DNA of 10,068 nucleotides from Candidatus Avipropionibacterium avicola (GTDB lineage Bacteria; Actinomycetota; Actinomycetes; Propionibacteriales; Propionibacteriaceae): NCBI GenBank assembly GCA_018715445.1, contig DVLP01000024.1, forward strand, positions 1 to 10,068. The letters run 5' to 3'. How positions within the stretch are numbered: position 1 is the stretch's first letter; each line of letters opens with the position of its first letter. The notes beneath the pieces were generated by a model. It was not told the DNA's origin and did no database searches. It was given only the letters and a program-made list of their open reading frames with translations. This document shows positions 1 through 6,037 of the stretch, piece by piece. The translations under genes were made by a program, and so were the position numbers.

Positions 1-119
1 CCGCCGCCGCCCGTTCCCTGGTCGGTGCGGCACGCGGACAGTCCGGCGACACCGGCCACTCCGGCCATGCCGGCACCGAGCAGGGTGCGCCGGGACAGTC
101 CCGAGGGTTGATCGACCAT
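1..119 (-). CDS. Tat-exported lipoprotein, N-terminal fragment (truncated by window edge)
   Basis: Only the first 39 codons are inside the window, read from an ATG at 119 back to the left edge. The start is set by a GGAGG ribosome binding site 7 nt upstream; another ATG 6 nt earlier lies almost on top of that site. The peptide has a twin-arginine motif, S9-R10-R11-T12-L13-L14, then a Gly/Ala/Val-rich hydrophobic stretch and a lipobox L27-S28-A29-C30. After Cys30 it is polar and then runs into glycines. This is the pattern of a protein folded in the cytoplasm, exported by Tat and lipid-anchored on the outer face of the membrane. Small actinobacterial Rieske-type proteins and several solute-binding or redox lipoproteins begin this way, but the mature domain is missing, so no function is assigned. 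It is transcribed divergently from the reductase gene at 279. Confidence 0.75.
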   Translation of the reverse strand, partial: MVDQPSGLSRRTLLGAGMAGVAGVAGLSACRTDQGTGGG

Positions 120-164
120 GGTCATTCCTCCATACGTTGGGAGCCGGGACACGGCTCACGGGGG

Positions 165-182
165 ATCCGGTACGGTCCGGAT
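165..182. repeat. Inverted repeat in divergent intergenic region (possible operator)
   Basis: ATCCGG, a 6-nt spacer and CCGGAT form a perfect 6-bp dyad between the two divergent genes starting at 119 (-) and 279 (+). It lies just downstream of a possible minus-strand -10 hexamer (TATTGT, 194-189), where a repressor of the lipoprotein gene could sit. No regulator gene is adjacent. A dyad this short can occur by chance in GC-rich DNA. Confidence 0.25.
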
Positions 183-266
183 GCGCTGACAATACGACCA
201 AGTCCGGAATCTGGGGATGAGGACAGCCCATACGTTACCGATGTGATGCGGTCATCGGGGGAGTCG

Positions 267-272
267 TACAGT
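267..272 (+). promoter_or_regulatory. Putative -10 box for a leaderless reductase mRNA
   Basis: TACAGT fits the actinobacterial -10 consensus TANNNT and ends 6 nt before the ATG at 279. That spacing places the transcription start at or next to the start codon. No Shine-Dalgarno sequence lies within 5-12 nt of the ATG, which supports leaderless translation. No convincing -35 element is seen at 17-18 bp. Confidence 0.5.
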
Positions 273-278
273 GTGGCC

Positions 279-1322
279 ATGGCTGACGAGCAGCATTCGA
301 CCAAGGGCGCTTACGTGAGTTCGGGTCAGGAGTTCAACCGCGACACGAACTACATCACCGACCGGATCACCGCTGACGGTCGCGACGGCTGGCCGGTCGA
401 GGCCGGCCGCTACCGCCTCGTGGTGGCGCGGGCCTGTCCGTGGGCGAACCGGACCATCATCGTGCGTCGCCTGCTCGGGCTGGAGGACGCGATCTCGATG
501 GGGGTCTGCGGACCGACCCACGACAAGCGGTCCTGGACCTTCGACCTGGATCCGGACGGGGTCGACCCGGTCTTGGGGTACGAACGTCTGCAGCAGGCGT
601 TCTTCGCACGGTTCCCGGACTATCCACGGGGGATCACGGTCCCGGCTATCGTCGACGTGCCCACCAAGTCGGTGGTGACCAACGACTACCCCCAGATCAC
701 CCTGGACTTCGCCACCGAGTGGACCGCCTTCCACCGCGAGGGCGCACCCGAGCTCTATCCCGAGCCGCTGCGCGACGAGATCGACAGCGTCGCCCGACGG
801 GTCTACACCGAGGTCAACAACGGCGTCTACCGCTGTGGCTTCGCCGGATCCCAGGAGGCGTACGAGAAGGCGTACGACCGGCTCTTCACCGCCCTGGACT
901 GGCTCGAGGAACGACTCACCGGCCAGCGTTTCCTGGTGGGGGAGACCATCACCGAGGCCGACGTCCGCCTGTTCACCACGTTGGTGCGGTTCGATCCGGT
1001 CTACCACGGCCACTTCAAGTGCAACCGGCAGAAGCTGGACGAGTTCCCGGCGCTGTGGGGCTATGCCCGAGACCTGTTCCAGACCCCCGGGTTCGGCGAC
1101 ACGATCGACTTCGACCACATCAAGCGGCACTATTACGTGGTGCACACCGACGTGAACCCGACCCAGATCGTGCCCAAGGGTCCGTCGCTGGCCAACTGGC
1201 TGACCCCGCACCACCGCGAGCAGCTCGGCGGCCGCCCGTTCGGCGACGGTACGCCGCCCGGCCCGGTCCGCGAGGGCGAGGTCGTCCCGTACGAGCACAC
1301 CGCCGAAGGCATGGTCAGCTGA
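279..1322 (+). CDS. Glutathionyl-hydroquinone reductase-like protein (Xi-class GST, YqjG/ECM4 family)
   Basis: The 347-aa protein belongs to the Xi class of glutathione S-transferases. Characterised members reduce glutathionyl-hydroquinones to free hydroquinones, with release of glutathione disulfide, in the cytoplasm. The thioredoxin-fold N-terminal half carries the catalytic motif C53-P-W-A within a VVARACPWANR context. Family blocks follow: GITVPAIVD (118-126), NNGVYRCGFAG (180-190) in the helical domain, ADVRLFTTLVRFDPVYHGHFKCN (227-249) and IKRHYY (281-286). Length matches the family. The frame stays open upstream to 108, but ATG 279 is preferred because it gives the usual N-terminus and has a -10 box 6 nt upstream. 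Actinobacteria mostly make mycothiol rather than glutathione, so the natural thiol substrate may be a mycothiol adduct; that is inference. It stands alone, 12 nt from the end of the convergent kinase gene. Confidence 0.92.
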   Translation: MADEQHSTKGAYVSSGQEFNRDTNYITDRITADGRDGWPVEAGRYRLVVARACPWANRTIIVRRLLGLEDAISMGVCGPTHDKRSWTFDLDPDGVDPVLGYERLQQAFFARFPDYPRGITVPAIVDVPTKSVVTNDYPQITLDFATEWTAFHREGAPELYPEPLRDEIDSVARRVYTEVNNGVYRCGFAGSQEAYEKAYDRLFTALDWLEERLTGQRFLVGETITEADVRLFTTLVRFDPVYHGHFKCNRQKLDEFPALWGYARDLFQTPGFGDTIDFDHIKRHYYVVHTDVNPTQIVPKGPSLANWLTPHHREQLGGRPFGDGTPPGPVREGEVVPYEHTAEGMVS

Positions 1323-1334
1323 CCACGACGGGGC

Positions 1335-2210
1335 TCAACCGGCGCGACGCAGGGTCCGTACGACCGTCTCGCGCACCCGGTCGGCCATCCCGGGACCATC
1401 GACCGTGCGGCGCCCCGCCACCTGCAGCGGGATGAAGCGTGGCCACTCCTGATCGAAGCAGAGCAGCCGCTGGAGGTCTGGAGCCGGGTCCACCCGTACC
1501 CCGGACAACTGCTCGTAGTCGTCGAGGAACTGCATGGCCAGGTCTGCGGAGAACAGCACGGCCAGGTTCAGCCGACAGTGACCGACGTCGAAGCCCCGGG
1601 TCGCCAGCCCGGTCCCGGTCCAGTCGACGACCCCGGTCAGTCGCTGGTCGATCCACAGCAGGTTGAAGTGTTGGTAGTCAGCGTGGGAGAGCACGAGGTC
1701 GTCGTGCCGGGGTGGCCGGTCCGCCAGGGCGGAGGCCTCGGCGACCAATTGGTCGTCGCCCAGCCAGGTGTGGTCGTCACGGCTCCACAACCGGCAGTGC
1801 GGCAGTGCGGGCGGGGGAGTCCGGTGGATCCGGACCAGCATGGCCGCGAGTTGGCGCACCCAGTCCCGGGGATCGGTCGGAGCCAGGTTCGGCGTGCCGT
1901 CCAGGAAGGTCATCACCGTCGTCGGTCGGCCCGACTCGGTGCCGTCGGGATCGGCACAGATCAGCTGCGGGGTAGCCAGTGAGGTGTCCGCCAGGGCGGT
2001 GAGTGCGGCGACCTCGGTCCGGACCCGGTCAGCCTCCCAACTGTTCACCCCGGGCCAACGACGGACGACCAGATCGTGAGGAACGACCGAGGGGCCCGTG
2101 GTGCGCACCAGCAGCATCTGTGAGCTCAGGCCACCCACCAGTTCGCGTACCCCGGTGACCGGCCCGATGCGTTCGGCGAGCCAGCTGCTCAGCTCCGCGT
2201 CGAGGTCCAC
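1335..2210 (-). CDS. Aminoglycoside phosphotransferase (APH)-family kinase
   Basis: The 291-aa protein has the protein-kinase-like APH fold (phosphotransferase enzyme family). The catalytic loop H176-A-D178-Y-Q-H-F-N183 fits HxDxxxxN, with Asp178 as expected base and Asn183 as metal ligand. The second metal ligand is Asp196 in VVDWTGTG, the counterpart of the DFG motif. The N-lobe contains LVVRRW (47-52), where the usual ATP-binding Lys seems replaced by Arg, and a hinge-like VMTFLDG (99-105). The family phosphorylates small molecules such as aminoglycosides, choline, homoserine or sugars; the substrate cannot be read from the sequence, and resistance should not be assumed. Start: GTG 2210 is chosen because GAGGG lies about 5 nt upstream. 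An in-frame GTG at 2243 would overlap the preceding gene and has a poorer site. It lies 16 nt after the membrane-protein gene, so the two are probably co-transcribed. Confidence 0.85.
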   Translation of the reverse strand: MDLDAELSSWLAERIGPVTGVRELVGGLSSQMLLVRTTGPSVVPHDLVVRRWPGVNSWEADRVRTEVAALTALADTSLATPQLICADPDGTESGRPTTVMTFLDGTPNLAPTDPRDWVRQLAAMLVRIHRTPPPALPHCRLWSRDDHTWLGDDQLVAEASALADRPPRHDDLVLSHADYQHFNLLWIDQRLTGVVDWTGTGLATRGFDVGHCRLNLAVLFSADLAMQFLDDYEQLSGVRVDPAPDLQRLLCFDQEWPRFIPLQVAGRRTVDGPGMADRVRETVVRTLRRAG

Positions 2211-2226
2211 GCCATCCCTCGTCGGG

Positions 2227-2862
2227 TCAGCGTCGCTCGTCACGCTCGGCCCGCAGCTCCAACAGCTCACGGTGGCGGCGCTGGTTGATGATGACCCAGG
2301 TCCACACACCGGCCGCGGCCAGGGCGGCGATGACGGCCCCGATGATGGAGGCGCCACGGAACCACGGTGCGTTGACGTCGAGGGTCTGCCGGGCGATCTC
2401 GTTGACCCGGCCGGGGGCCAGCGACACACTCAGCGAGACCAGGTTCGGCAGCGCAAGCAACAGGGCCAGTACGGCCAGGGCGATCCGTCCGGCATGTCGT
2501 CGCCACGACCGCAGGGCGACCAGGGCCAGCACCAGCAGCGGGGCGAGGGTGAAGGTGAAACCGTAGAACAGCCCCCACCCGACGCCGCGGGCGAAGGTGC
2601 CCCCGGTCTGGCGGCTGATGGTCTGGGCCCACCAGCGGGGCAGGAACGAGGTCCACACCATGATGAGCACCAGCAGGATGGCCACCACGACGAAACCGAT
2701 CACCAGCCAGCGCTGCCAGTGCTTCTCGGTACGACCGGAGCCCTGCGGTGTGGTGTCCCGGTCGTTCTGGTCGTCCTCGACCATCTCGGCGGGGGCCTGC
2801 TCGCTCGGTCCGCTGACCCGGACCCGGTCCGAGGTGCTGTCGTCGTCATGCGGTGTGGTCAC
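2227..2862 (-). CDS. Conserved four-helix membrane protein of unknown function
   Basis: The 211-aa product starts with a charged cytoplasmic tail of about 50 residues rich in Asp, Glu, Ser and Thr. Hydrophobic segments follow at about 52-72, 95-117, 125-147 and 168-192, then a basic/acidic C-terminal tail (RRHRELLELRAERDERR). Between helices 1 and 2 is a Trp-rich segment, FLPRWWAQ, and between 3 and 4 a polar loop ending in LDVNAPWFRGA. I recall similar unnamed actinobacterial membrane proteins, sometimes labelled permease, but no transport motif is visible, so no function is given. Start choice: GTG 2862 has no ribosome binding site but has CAGACT 6 nt upstream, fitting a leaderless message. 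TTG 2901 or GTG 2886 would extend the frame without better support. It is divergent from the DAHP synthase leader and heads a probable two-gene unit with the kinase gene. Confidence 0.75.
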   Translation of the reverse strand: MTTPHDDDSTSDRVRVSGPSEQAPAEMVEDDQNDRDTTPQGSGRTEKHWQRWLVIGFVVVAILLVLIMVWTSFLPRWWAQTISRQTGGTFARGVGWGLFYGFTFTLAPLLVLALVALRSWRRHAGRIALAVLALLLALPNLVSLSVSLAPGRVNEIARQTLDVNAPWFRGASIIGAVIAALAAAGVWTWVIINQRRHRELLELRAERDERR

Positions 2863-2868
2863 CCCACA

Positions 2869-2874
2869 AGTCTG
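2869..2874 (-). promoter_or_regulatory. Putative -10 box for the membrane-protein/kinase unit
   Basis: Read on the minus strand, CAGACT occupies -12 to -7 relative to the GTG at 2862. It differs from TANNNT only at the first base. No Shine-Dalgarno sequence precedes the GTG. The expected -35 position (about 2892-2897) is also the expected -35 position of the divergent leader promoter. Confidence 0.35.
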
Positions 2875-2914
2875 ACACGGCAGCACGGCGATGGCGCGCA
2901 ATCGGAGCGGGTGC

Positions 2915-2920
2915 TACAGT
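2915..2920 (+). promoter_or_regulatory. Putative -10 box for the DAHP synthase leader transcript
   Basis: TACAGT matches TANNNT and ends 7 nt before the leader-peptide GTG at 2928. Transcription would begin at or very near that codon. The same hexamer precedes the reductase gene at 267. The -35 region at about 2892-2897 (TGGCGC) is weak. Confidence 0.55.
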
Positions 2921-2927
2921 CTGCGTC

Positions 2928-2987
2928 GTGATCAACCGTTGGTATGCGTACTTTGCTCTCGCTCCGAAGGAGCCGGTGGCAGACTGA
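2928..2987 (+). CDS. Aromatic leader peptide of the DAHP synthase gene
   Basis: A 19-codon open frame from GTG 2928 to TGA 2985-2987 encodes MINRWYAYFALAPKEPVAD. Residues 5-9 are Trp-Tyr-Ala-Tyr-Phe, so four of five consecutive codons specify aromatic amino acids and all three kinds are present. DAHP synthase makes the common precursor of all three. The frame lies 105 nt before the DAHP synthase start and is followed by a terminator hairpin, the arrangement of ribosome-mediated attenuation. There is no ribosome binding site, but a -10 box 7 nt upstream suggests a leaderless start. If charged Trp, Tyr or Phe tRNA is scarce, a ribosome would stall at 2940-2954 and alter folding of the downstream RNA. 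The peptide itself probably has no function. Attenuators with aromatic leader peptides are established in bacteria; this instance is inferred from sequence. Confidence 0.75.
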   Translation: MINRWYAYFALAPKEPVAD

Positions 2988-3046
2988 CGCACACCCACAC
3001 ACTTCGGAGCCCAGGGCAGAGAGCATTCTCTGCCCTTCGTCATTTT
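2961..3046 (+). promoter_or_regulatory. Transcription attenuator of DAHP synthase (alternative RNA pairings)
   Basis: Three pairings can be drawn. GCTCCGAAG (2961-2969), inside the leader frame just after the aromatic codons, is fully complementary to CTTCGGAGC (3002-3010). The terminator stem pairs 3013-3022 with 3027-3036. GGCAGA (2978-2983), just before the leader stop, can pair with TCTGCC (3029-3034) in the 3' arm of the terminator, which would break it. A ribosome stalled on the aromatic codons would cover the first arm and leave GGCAGA free. A ribosome finishing the leader would cover GGCAGA and let the terminator form. The proposed antiterminator is only 6 bp against a 10-bp terminator, so the mechanism is tentative even though the elements are clear. 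Confidence 0.6.
3013..3046 (+). terminator. Intrinsic terminator of the attenuator
   Basis: AGGGCAGAGA (3013-3022), a GCAT loop and TCTCTGCCCT (3027-3036) make a perfect 10-bp stem. A T-rich tract ending in CATTTT (3041-3046) follows. It sits between the leader peptide and the DAHP synthase gene, so it would end transcription early when aromatic amino acids are plentiful. Confidence 0.75.
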
Positions 3047-3092
3047 CAGGCGGGCTCCGCAGGGGGTCCGCCCCATCAGGACAGGACACCCC

Positions 3093-4193
3093 ATGAACAC
3101 CGACACCCAGGTGACCAGCCGGACCAGCAATCTGCGCGTCCGTGGCTTCGCCCCCTTGGTGACCCCGGCCGAGCTGCGCCGTGAGCTGCCGTTGCAGGAG
3201 CACCACGGCGACGTCGTCCGGGCTGGCCGTGAGGCCGTACGGGCCGTGATGAACGGTGACGACGACCGCCTGGTCGTGGTCATCGGCCCGTGCTCGATCC
3301 ATGACACCGAGGCGGGGCTCGACTACGCCCGTCGCCTCCAGGAGCTGGCTGAGCGCCATCGCGACGACCTGGTGGTGGTGATGCGGACCTACTTCGAGAA
3401 GCCCCGCACGACCGTCGGGTGGAAGGGTCTGATCAACGATCCCCATCTGGACGGCTCCCACGACATCACCGCCGGGCTGCGGATCGCGCGGCAGTTCCTG
3501 ATCGACGTCACCGAGATCGGACTGCCGACCTCGATGGAGTTCCTGGAGCCGATCAGCCCGCAACACCTGGCCGACCTGATGAGCTGGGGAGCGATCGGGG
3601 CCAGGACCGCCGAGAGCCAGATCCACCGCCAACTCACCTCCGGGCTGTCCATGCCGGTCGGGTTCAAGAACGGCACCGACGGCTCGGTCCAGGTGGCGAT
3701 CGACGGCTGCCGGGCCTCGGCGGCGGCCCAGACCTTCCTCGGGATCGACGATGACGGACGGGCCTGTCTGGTGAGCACCACCGGCAACCCCGACGCCCAT
3801 GTGGTGCTGCGGGGCGGTGCCACGGGCCCGAACCACGGACCGGGCCCGGTGGGCCAGGCCTGCGCCCAGCTGGCGGCTGCCGGACTGGTGCCGCGGCTGA
3901 TGATCGATGCCAGTCACGGCAACAGCGGAAAGAACCATTTGCGCCAGGCCGAGGTCGTCCACGAGATCGCCGACCAGGTGGCCGGCGGCGGCACCGGGGT
4001 CGCCGGGGTGATGGTGGAGAGCTTCCTGGTGGGTGGCCGCCAGGACCTCGACGTGACCCGCGCACCGCAGGAGCTGACCTACGGTCAGTCGGTCACCGAT
4101 GCCTGCCTCGGTTGGGACATGACCGTCGACGTCCTGCAGGCCCTGGCCTCCGCTTCGGCCGCTCGTCGCAAGGCCGCCGCCGGCGTCGGTTGA
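3093..4193 (+). CDS. aroF: 3-deoxy-7-phosphoheptulonate (DAHP) synthase, class I
   Basis: The 366-aa enzyme condenses phosphoenolpyruvate with erythrose 4-phosphate to DAHP, the first committed step of the shikimate pathway, in the cytoplasm. It is the AroF/AroG/AroH type. GPCSIH (65-70) holds metal ligand Cys67. RTYFEKPRTTVGWKGLINDP (98-117) binds phosphoenolpyruvate, as do ARTAES (170-175) and GFKNGTDG (190-197). SHGNSGK (274-280) supplies His275, MVESF (307-311) Glu309 and VTDACLGW (334-341) Asp337, completing the metal site. Length is normal. ATG 3093 has AGGA 6 nt upstream. The pattern SGLSMPVGF with GNPDAHVVLRGG recalls the tyrosine-type E. coli AroF, but feedback specificity cannot be settled by eye. 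The symbol is uncertain because actinobacterial class I enzymes are named aroF or aroG. Expression is probably controlled by the upstream attenuator. No other pathway gene is adjacent. Confidence 0.96.
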   Translation: MNTDTQVTSRTSNLRVRGFAPLVTPAELRRELPLQEHHGDVVRAGREAVRAVMNGDDDRLVVVIGPCSIHDTEAGLDYARRLQELAERHRDDLVVVMRTYFEKPRTTVGWKGLINDPHLDGSHDITAGLRIARQFLIDVTEIGLPTSMEFLEPISPQHLADLMSWGAIGARTAESQIHRQLTSGLSMPVGFKNGTDGSVQVAIDGCRASAAAQTFLGIDDDGRACLVSTTGNPDAHVVLRGGATGPNHGPGPVGQACAQLAAAGLVPRLMIDASHGNSGKNHLRQAEVVHEIADQVAGGGTGVAGVMVESFLVGGRQDLDVTRAPQELTYGQSVTDACLGWDMTVDVLQALASASAARRKAAAGVG

Positions 4194-4200
4194 GCCCGGA

Positions 4201-4242
4201 CACGACGAAGGCCCCGGTCGCAGGACCGGGGCCTTCGTCGTG
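4201..4242. terminator. Bidirectional terminator between DAHP synthase and qcrB
   Basis: Positions 4201-4219 and 4224-4242 form a perfect 19-bp inverted repeat around a GCAG loop. It lies 7 nt after the DAHP synthase stop and 13 nt after the end of qcrB on the other strand, so one hairpin can serve both convergent transcripts. There is no T tract on either side, as is common for terminator-like hairpins in high-GC actinobacteria. Confidence 0.85.
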
Positions 4243-4255
4243 GGGGAGGGGAGCC

Positions 4256-6037
4256 TCAGTGCTTGGCTCCGGCCCCCGTGCTGGACTCATCGGCATCCGC
4301 ATCAGCGTCGCCGTCGGCCGCGCCGTTGGCCGACGGTCCGGCCTCCAGCTCGGCGTGCGGGTTGTGCTCGAGGATGTGCGACTTGGCCTCGGCCAGTTCC
4401 TCGGAGGTGAGCTTCTCCGGCTGGTCGCCGTAGTAGAAGCTGCTGGCCTTGGCGCGCATCCGCTCCTTGAGCCCACCCTTGCCGGTGCTGACACCGTCCT
4501 CGTCCTCGGCGGCCTCCAGCTCCAACGGTCGACGCGGGATGTGCGAGGTGAGCGTGAAGGCCTCCTCGTCGCTGACCGGCACGTGGCGCTCGGCGTAGCC
4601 CCCATCGGGCGAACGGTCGATGACGCCGCTCTCGGCACCGTGGGTCAGGCGGTCGATGTCGTAGCGCTGCAGGCTGATGCAGATCCGCTTCGTGATCAGG
4701 AAGGCGATCACCGGCACCACGAAGACCGCGACCCGCAGGAAGTAGGTCACCGCGTTCAGCGAGACGTGGAACATGGTGGCGATGATGTCGTTGCCACCTC
4801 CCAGCCAGAACATCGCGTAGCAGCTCATCGCCGCCACACCGAAGGCGGTCCGCGTCGGGTTGTTGCGGGGCCGCTCGAGCAGGTGGTGCTCGTCCTTGTC
4901 CTTGGTCACCCACTGCTCGATGAAGGGGTAGACCCCCATCACGGTGAACAGCAGGCCCATCAGCATCACGGCCGGCAGGAACACGTTCCACGACCAGGTG
5001 GTGCCACCGATGTGCCACTCCCAGCCCGGCATGATGCGGACCGCGCCCTCGACCCAGCCCATGTACCAGTCCGGCTGGGAACCGGCGGTGACCTGCTCGG
5101 GGTTGTAGGCGCCGTACTTCCAGACCGGGTTGATCTGCATCGTGGCGCTCATCAGGATGACCGCACCGAAGACGATGAAGAAGAAGCCGCCGGCCTTGGC
5201 CATGTAGACCGGGAAGAGCGGGTAGCCGACCACGTTCTTCTCGGTGCGGCCCGGGCCGGGGAACTGGGTGTGCTTGTGGTAGACCACCAGCGCCAGGTGG
5301 GCCGCAATCAGGCCGAGGATGATGCCCGGGATCAGCAGCACGTGGGCGATGTAGAGCCGCGCCACGATGATGTCACCGGGGAACTCGCCGCCGAAGACCA
5401 GGAACTCCAGCCAGGTGCCGACGATCGGGATCGAACGCACCAGGCCGTCGACGAAGCGCAAGCCCGTACCGGACAGCAGGTCGTCGGGCAGCGAGTAGCC
5501 CGCGAAGCCCTCGATCATGCCGATGGCGATCAGGCCGACGCCGAGCAGCCAGTTGAGCTCACGCGGCTTGCGGAAGGCGCCGGTGAAGAAGACCCGCAAC
5601 ATGTGGGCGAACATCGCCGCGATGAACAGCAGGGCGCCCCAGTGGTGGATCTGGCGCATCAGCAGGCCGCCGCGGATGTCGAAGGACAGCTCGATGGTCG
5701 AGGCGTAGGCCTCCGACATCGGCAGCCCGCGCAGCAGCTGGTACGTGCCTTCGTACTCGATCTCGGCCATGGAGGGGCGGAACCACAGGGTGAGGAACAC
5801 ACCACTCAGCAGGCAGATGATGAACGAGTACAGCGCGATCTCGCCCAGCAGGAAGGACCAGTGGTCGGGGAAGACCTTGCGCAGGTTGCTGCGGGCCAGA
5901 CCCGCGATCCCCAACCGCTCGTCGGCCCACCGGGCCGGGCCGGCAGCCGCCTTGAAGACCGGGCCCATCTGCTCGGGCCGGTTCGCGGTGGCGGTCTCCT
6001 CGGCGACGGGGGAGTCCGTGCTGACCGGGCGCGCCAT
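4256..6037 (-). CDS. qcrB: Menaquinol:cytochrome c oxidoreductase, cytochrome b subunit
   Basis: The 593-aa membrane protein is the diheme cytochrome b of the actinobacterial bc1-type complex, which oxidises menaquinol and moves protons. Haem ligands are His131 and His145 in helix B (QIHHWGALLFIAAMFAH) and His232 and His247 in helix D; the 15-residue spacing in helix D is the b6-like pattern. The quinol-site motif is P322-D-W-Y, the actinobacterial form of PEWY. About eight membrane helices occupy residues 62-450. A cytoplasmic C-terminal extension of some 140 residues follows and ends in an Ala/Asp-rich tail. Actinobacterial QcrB is typically longer than mitochondrial cytochrome b, so the extension is expected. 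The ATG overlaps the qcrA stop by one base, with AAGAAGGG inside the end of qcrA as ribosome binding site. It is last in the ctaE-qcrCAB operon. Confidence 0.97.
   Translation of the reverse strand: MARPVSTDSPVAEETATANRPEQMGPVFKAAAGPARWADERLGIAGLARSNLRKVFPDHWSFLLGEIALYSFIICLLSGVFLTLWFRPSMAEIEYEGTYQLLRGLPMSEAYASTIELSFDIRGGLLMRQIHHWGALLFIAAMFAHMLRVFFTGAFRKPRELNWLLGVGLIAIGMIEGFAGYSLPDDLLSGTGLRFVDGLVRSIPIVGTWLEFLVFGGEFPGDIIVARLYIAHVLLIPGIILGLIAAHLALVVYHKHTQFPGPGRTEKNVVGYPLFPVYMAKAGGFFFIVFGAVILMSATMQINPVWKYGAYNPEQVTAGSQPDWYMGWVEGAVRIMPGWEWHIGGTTWSWNVFLPAVMLMGLLFTVMGVYPFIEQWVTKDKDEHHLLERPRNNPTRTAFGVAAMSCYAMFWLGGGNDIIATMFHVSLNAVTYFLRVAVFVVPVIAFLITKRICISLQRYDIDRLTHGAESGVIDRSPDGGYAERHVPVSDEEAFTLTSHIPRRPLELEAAEDEDGVSTGKGGLKERMRAKASSFYYGDQPEKLTSEELAEAKSHILEHNPHAELEAGPSANGAADGDADADADESSTGAGAKH

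Noticed and set aside
108..278. N-terminal extension of the reductase to ATG 108
   Set aside because: The extra 57 residues do not resemble the family, overlap the start of the divergent lipoprotein gene, and lie upstream of the -10 box that fits the ATG at 279.
252..1298. 348-codon open frame on the minus strand opposite the reductase gene
   Set aside because: It lies inside a gene with clear family motifs on the other strand, and the translation shows no recognisable domain.
1335..2210. Calling the APH-fold kinase an aminoglycoside resistance gene
   Set aside because: The fold is shared by many metabolic kinases, the sequence shows no subfamily signature for aminoglycosides, and there is no mobile context.
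3005..3059. Pairing of CGGAGCCC (3005-3012) with GGGCTCCG (3052-3059) as antiterminator
   Set aside because: The 8-bp helix encloses the terminator hairpin instead of competing with it, so it would not relieve termination. It may only extend the structure.
2859..3962. 367-codon minus-strand frame across the DAHP synthase gene and its leader
   Set aside because: It covers the attenuator and a conserved enzyme gene. The product is shadow-like and has no ribosome binding site or family signature.
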